This document shows, piece by piece, positions 33,828 through 36,395 of a stretch of 36,395 nucleotides of DNA. Under the pieces are notes generated by a model that was given only the letters and a program-made list of their open reading frames with translations, was not told where the DNA came from and did no database searches. The first letter of the stretch is position 1, and each line of letters opens with the position of its first letter. The DNA comes from Oscillospiraceae bacterium (GTDB taxonomy: Bacteria; Bacillota; Clostridia; Oscillospirales; CAG-382). The position numbers and the translations under genes were made by a program. The stretch is taken from assembly GCA_015065165.1 (NCBI GenBank), contig SVQU01000018.1:1-36395 (forward strand). Reading direction: 5' to 3'.

Positions 33828-34793
33828 TTAATTATAAAGATATAAAATATAATAGTAGAAATAATATATGGCGGCAAGAGGAATAATGCCCGCATTAAAA
33901 ATCGTGCAGGATATAGCTTTTGCCAACGGAAGTTTGTATCCATAAACATTAGGCTTTATCAAAGATACCGATTTTTGTGCGATACCGTATTTATTATAAT
34001 GAATTATTGCATAGATGCCAAAACCGATAAGTGCAAAAACAAGCAATATCGGTATAATCATTATAAGACTCTCGGTATCGTTTTCGTCAATAAAAAGAGT
34101 AATCGTTGTGGCAATGGCATTATTAAGAAAATGTATCACCATTGGTATTGCCAATGAACCCGTGTGTTCATAACATATAGCAAGCATAATGCCGATAACT
34201 GTAGTGAAGATAACAGTACTTGGATTGATGTGCATTATACCAAACAGTAACGAGGAAATAAGAATTGCGCCTTTTTTGCCGTATGGAAGCAGATTTTTGC
34301 AAATCACACCGCGGAATGCCCATTCTTCAAGGATTGCAGGGAGAATTGCATTTGAAATATACATCAAAATAATTCCTGCAACCGTTTCGGGGTTAGGGCT
34401 GCCTTCAAGGGCGTACCTTTCTACGAAACCGGGAAATAAAGAACTGATTGTTATATTGGTAATATATCCTATACCCAACGTACCCGCAATAAATAAGAAC
34501 GGCTTTTTGGGTAAATATCTCTTGACTAAATGTGTATCTACGTTTTTAAAGAAAAATCTAAAGCAAACCCACAGCAAAGCAAAGGGAATTGTCATAAAAA
34601 TGCAATAGATAACCATATTCGAAAGTGCTTCCGAAACTTCGCTGTCCGTAGGAAAAGGTAAAAAAGAAATAACAAGTTGCAAAATCAACGCAAGAACACA
34701 AGCAAGTATACAAAGCAAAATAGCTTTTCTTGCAGTGGATATTTGCTTTTTATATACTCTTTTTTCATTTTTTAATAAAACGTCAAGATTCAC
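33828..34793 (-). CDS. CPBP family intramembrane glutamic endopeptidase (Abi/CAAX-like)
   Basis: This 321-aa polytopic protein has about eight hydrophobic segments. The catalytic motifs are intact: EEWAFRG (Glu156, Glu157, Arg161), FGIMHIN (His188) and HFLNNA (His221, Asn224 or Asn225). Members process prenylated proteins, bacteriocins or membrane substrates. The start is a GTG at 34793 with AAGAAGG six bases before it. It begins one base after the HPr-kinase-like stop, implying coupling. Substrate and topology are not determinable here. Confidence 0.9.
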   Translation of the reverse strand: MNLDVLLKNEKRVYKKQISTARKAILLCILACVLALILQLVISFLPFPTDSEVSEALSNMVIYCIFMTIPFALLWVCFRFFFKNVDTHLVKRYLPKKPFLFIAGTLGIGYITNITISSLFPGFVERYALEGSPNPETVAGIILMYISNAILPAILEEWAFRGVICKNLLPYGKKGAILISSLLFGIMHINPSTVIFTTVIGIMLAICYEHTGSLAIPMVIHFLNNAIATTITLFIDENDTESLIMIIPILLVFALIGFGIYAIIHYNKYGIAQKSVSLIKPNVYGYKLPLAKAISCTIFNAGIIPLAAIYYFYYYILYLYN

Positions 34794-34794
34794 A

Positions 34795-35502
34795 TTAAAC
34801 CTTCTTATACATAGTGTCCCGCGACAAAATAGCCGCTTCGTCTGAAATATTACATTTTAAATTCCATAAAGGGATTTTCGTTAAAATATTATCAATCATT
34901 TGAACAGTAGCAGTGAAAATCCCGTTGTCCTTGGAAAGAAAAACTTGAGGTAATAGCTTATTCAATGCCTCGTGATGAGAACAAGCGGTTATTGAGTTTA
35001 CAGCTTCTCTTTCCAAAAAGCAAATGCCCGAAAGGGGAGCATTGATATTATTGCCAAATCCTTCTTTTCCACACCAAGGCGTGCCGTAAACGATAAATTC
35101 ATCATTTACATATCGAATTATAGGCTTGTCTCCGTTTATAATTCTAACCTGCTCTCCAAAATTCTTTTTCCAAAGCATAATATGTGTGGTTTTTCCCGTG
35201 CCGCTTTTAGCGGTAAAGCAATATGCTCTTCCGTTATATTCAATTGCGGCGCCGTGCATAACGAAAGCGTTGTATTTCGGCAATTGCTTTGCGATACTTC
35301 TGTAAATGCAAATACTTTCCAAATAACCCTTGTTAAATTCAAATCCGCCGATTTTTTGTTCCTCGATAATCTCGTCCTCCGAGGCACTTGCTGAAAAATC
35401 GAAACGCTCGCTCGAACAAATATATTCTGTGCATTGCGCGAAAACATAATCATATTTATTATCAATGGCTATTTTTAAATCGGCAATTTTAATAATAAAC
35501 AA
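34795..35502 (-). CDS. HPr-kinase-like P-loop protein of unknown substrate
   Basis: This 235-aa protein has a C-terminal HPr kinase-type nucleotide-binding fold. The P-loop AKSGTGKTTH is at 98-107, followed by ING-D125-KPII, a Walker B/catalytic Asp candidate, and a C-terminal ISDEAAILS segment. The N-terminal 80 residues are not HPr kinase. Such proteins are often mislabelled phosphoenolpyruvate carboxykinase. Related HprK-like proteins phosphorylate small peptides in some RiPP clusters, but no precursor peptide is visible. I use the TTG at 35502: AGGGG lies six bases before it and no ATG precedes the conserved region. It heads the nine-gene run and is tightly coupled to the CPBP protease. 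Confidence 0.8.
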   Translation of the reverse strand: MFIIKIADLKIAIDNKYDYVFAQCTEYICSSERFDFSASASEDEIIEEQKIGGFEFNKGYLESICIYRSIAKQLPKYNAFVMHGAAIEYNGRAYCFTAKSGTGKTTHIMLWKKNFGEQVRIINGDKPIIRYVNDEFIVYGTPWCGKEGFGNNINAPLSGICFLEREAVNSITACSHHEALNKLLPQVFLSKDNGIFTATVQMIDNILTKIPLWNLKCNISDEAAILSRDTMYKKV

Positions 35503-35560
35503 AATATACCCCTAATCTTTTTGCATGTGAAAAGTTATGGTTAATTTTCAAGGATTTTTG

Positions 35561-35608
35561 ATTATACAAATACACGGTAAGTTTACCAAATTTTCACATA
35601 AAAGTCAA
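35561..35608 (-). promoter_or_regulatory. overlapping candidate promoters and palindrome upstream of the HPr-kinase-like gene
   Basis: On the minus strand there are two candidates: TTGACT (35603-35608) with TAAACT (35580-35585), and TTGGTA (35584-35589) with a perfect TATAAT (35561-35566), both with 17-base spacing. The palindrome GGTAA-GT-TTACC (35576-35587) overlaps both, so it could be an operator. Confidence 0.55.
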
Positions 35609-35665
35609 CCACTTTTAATGAAGGATATATTGTATTTTAAGGTATAATCAATATATTATAACAAC

Positions 35666-35697
35666 AAAATCCCTCGGAAATCAATCCGAGGGATTTT
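35666..35697 (-). terminator. terminator of the 149-aa gene
   Basis: A perfect 12-bp stem AAAATCCCTCGG / CCGAGGGATTTT with an 8-base loop. On the minus strand GTTGTT follows the stem's own TTTT. It separates the 149-aa gene from the downstream operon. Confidence 0.8.
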
Positions 35698-35766
35698 TGA
35701 AGTTTTGTACTTTAAATTACTTACTAGCTTAATAGCAGCCTGTGGTGCTAACAGCAAAAGAGGGAA

Positions 35767-36216
35767 TTATATTTCCTTTGTGGCAAATCGGTAAAAAGAG
35801 ACGACACTATCTTCGCTACCGTTGACTAATCTTTTATAAATCTTATCATTTGGAGTGAGATAAGAACCATCGTCCTTAATCAATAAAGGTACATTCGATG
35901 AAGCTTCTTTTCCCCAAACAAAACCTTTTTGGGAAAGTCCGTTTCTCAATAGCGTTTCGCCTAAATATGAGCCGAATATAATTGCCATACTCCAAATTTG
36001 ATTTTCTGTTGGTTTTGATATTGCAATATCATTTGAGTACCAATCCAGTATTTTTTCTAAATCTGCAATACTATTTTCAGAATAATCTAATTTTTTATTA
36101 AATTCATTTGCATATTCAACGGCGGTAGCGCACATCTTTTGTGCATAAACTGTCCATTCGCTATTTGTGTTTTTAATATTTTGCTTTCGGTATTTAAAAA
36201 CATTAAAGAATCCCAT
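35767..36216 (-). CDS. small protein of unknown function (DUF3806-like pattern)
   Basis: This 149-aa soluble protein has no signal peptide. It is amphipathic and helical at first (NSEWTVYAQKMCATAVEYANEFN), then has the segment IWSMAIIFGSYLGETLLRNG followed by WGKEASSNVPLLIKDDG, a pattern seen in DUF3806 and immunity-protein-like families; this is a weak resemblance only. I start it at the ATG at 36216, four bases after AGAGGTGG, because the upstream ATG at 36282 lies before the promoter. It has its own promoter and terminator and is flanked by short repeats, hinting at an independently acquired single-gene cassette. Confidence 0.75.
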   Translation of the reverse strand: MGFFNVFKYRKQNIKNTNSEWTVYAQKMCATAVEYANEFNKKLDYSENSIADLEKILDWYSNDIAISKPTENQIWSMAIIFGSYLGETLLRNGLSQKGFVWGKEASSNVPLLIKDDGSYLTPNDKIYKRLVNGSEDSVVSFYRFATKEI

Positions 36217-36235
36217 AAAACCACCTCTTTGGTTT

Positions 36236-36264
36236 ATTATAACAAAAACACAAACTATTTGCAA
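36236..36264 (-). promoter_or_regulatory. promoter of the 149-aa gene
   Basis: On the minus strand TTGCAA (36259-36264), 17 bases and a perfect TATAAT (36236-36241), 19 bases before the chosen start codon. Confidence 0.7.
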
Positions 36265-36273
36265 CAGATACAA

Positions 36274-36301
36274 AATCCCCACCGATTACTCGTTGGGGAT
36301 T
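36274..36301 (-). terminator. terminator of an upstream minus-strand gene outside the window
   Basis: AATCCCCA / TGGGGATT stem with a 12-base loop, followed on the minus strand by TTGTATC. It would end transcription entering from the right edge. Confidence 0.6.
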
Positions 36302-36395
36302 CGTTATTGGGTGAAATCTTAGCCCTTGATAGCAGCCTGTGCAGTATAGCATCAAGGGATGACTTTTTACCACACTTACCAACGGTTGTGATTAT

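Larger units (their letters stand above)
35732..36358. repeat. short repeat flanking the 149-aa gene
   Basis: ATAGCAGCCTGTG occurs at 35732-35744 and again at 36329-36341 in the same orientation, on either side of the 149-aa gene. The right copy lies within an 8-bp inverted repeat CCCTTGAT (36323-36330) / ATCAAGGG (36351-36358). Sequence after each copy is loosely alike (AGCAAAAGAGGGA and AGCATCAAGGGAT). Apart from this and the hairpin at 36274-36301, I see nothing in 36265-36395. Confidence 0.35.

Noticed and set aside
35609..35665. Very short RNA from a TATAAT at 35643-35648 on the plus strand to the hairpin at 35666
   Set aside because: No acceptable -35 box lies upstream, and the hairpin is explained as the terminator of the minus-strand gene.
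36217..36282. Upstream ATG start at 36282 for the 149-aa gene
   Set aside because: The promoter at 36236-36264 lies downstream of it, and the ATG at 36216 has a strong ribosome site.
36245..36395. Open minus-strand frame entering from the right edge
   Set aside because: It reads through a terminator-like hairpin and shows no recognisable protein. About 46 codons are too few to support a call.

Overview
The window looks like chromosome of a low-GC, Gram-positive Clostridia-type bacterium, plausibly an uncultured gut Oscillospiraceae/Ruminococcaceae relative. The evidence is strong Shine-Dalgarno sites, TTGACA-17-TATAAT promoters, a class B sortase, a DUF4317 protein, a dockerin-bearing secreted glycosidase, a TatD-linked radical SAM protein and a clostridial-type HPr-kinase-like ATPase. 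The taxon is inferred from gene content only. No phage, transposon or CRISPR array is visible.

Layout. (1) 1-5177: a partial murQ on the minus strand diverges from a five-gene plus-strand operon (GT2 glycosyltransferase, 110-aa unknown, Gfo/Idh/MocA oxidoreductase, TIM-barrel sugar isomerase, glycerate kinase) that ends at a bidirectional terminator. (2) 5182-6218: a class B sortase on the minus strand. (3) 6288-10450: tig-clpP-clpX plus a nucleotidyltransferase. (4) 10450-14176: a minus-strand operon of DUF4317, a YwaF-like membrane protein, an EpsG-like protein and a VanZ-like protein. (5) 14224-21891: the histidine operon hisZ-G-D-C-B-H-A-F-IE, tightly overlapped, with a short leader and a palindrome-rich promoter region. 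No histidinol-phosphate phosphatase is present. (6) 21946-26129: a 1000-aa secreted GHL10 glycosidase with four N-terminal repeats and a C-terminal dockerin, then a 279-aa membrane protein of unknown family. (7) 26169-27122: tRNA-Pro(GGG) and an SGNH hydrolase with a cysteine-rich tail. (8) 27134-35608: a nine-gene minus-strand run, in transcription order HPr-kinase-like ATPase, CPBP protease, tadA, ACT protein, PFL-family protein, metG, tatD, TatD-linked radical SAM and gapA. (9) 35609-36395: a 149-aa unknown protein with its own promoter and terminator, flanked by short repeats.

Most of the window is housekeeping: protein folding and proteolysis, histidine synthesis, methionyl-tRNA charging, tRNA editing and glycolysis. 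The less ordinary parts are the modular dockerin glycosidase, the CxC-tailed SGNH hydrolase, the HPr-kinase-like/CPBP pair, the hairpin-separated ribosome binding site at 1933-1970, and the operator-like palindromes in front of hisZ and gapA. I did not find anything I can confidently call a new multi-gene system; the candidates are listed as findings with their uncertainty.
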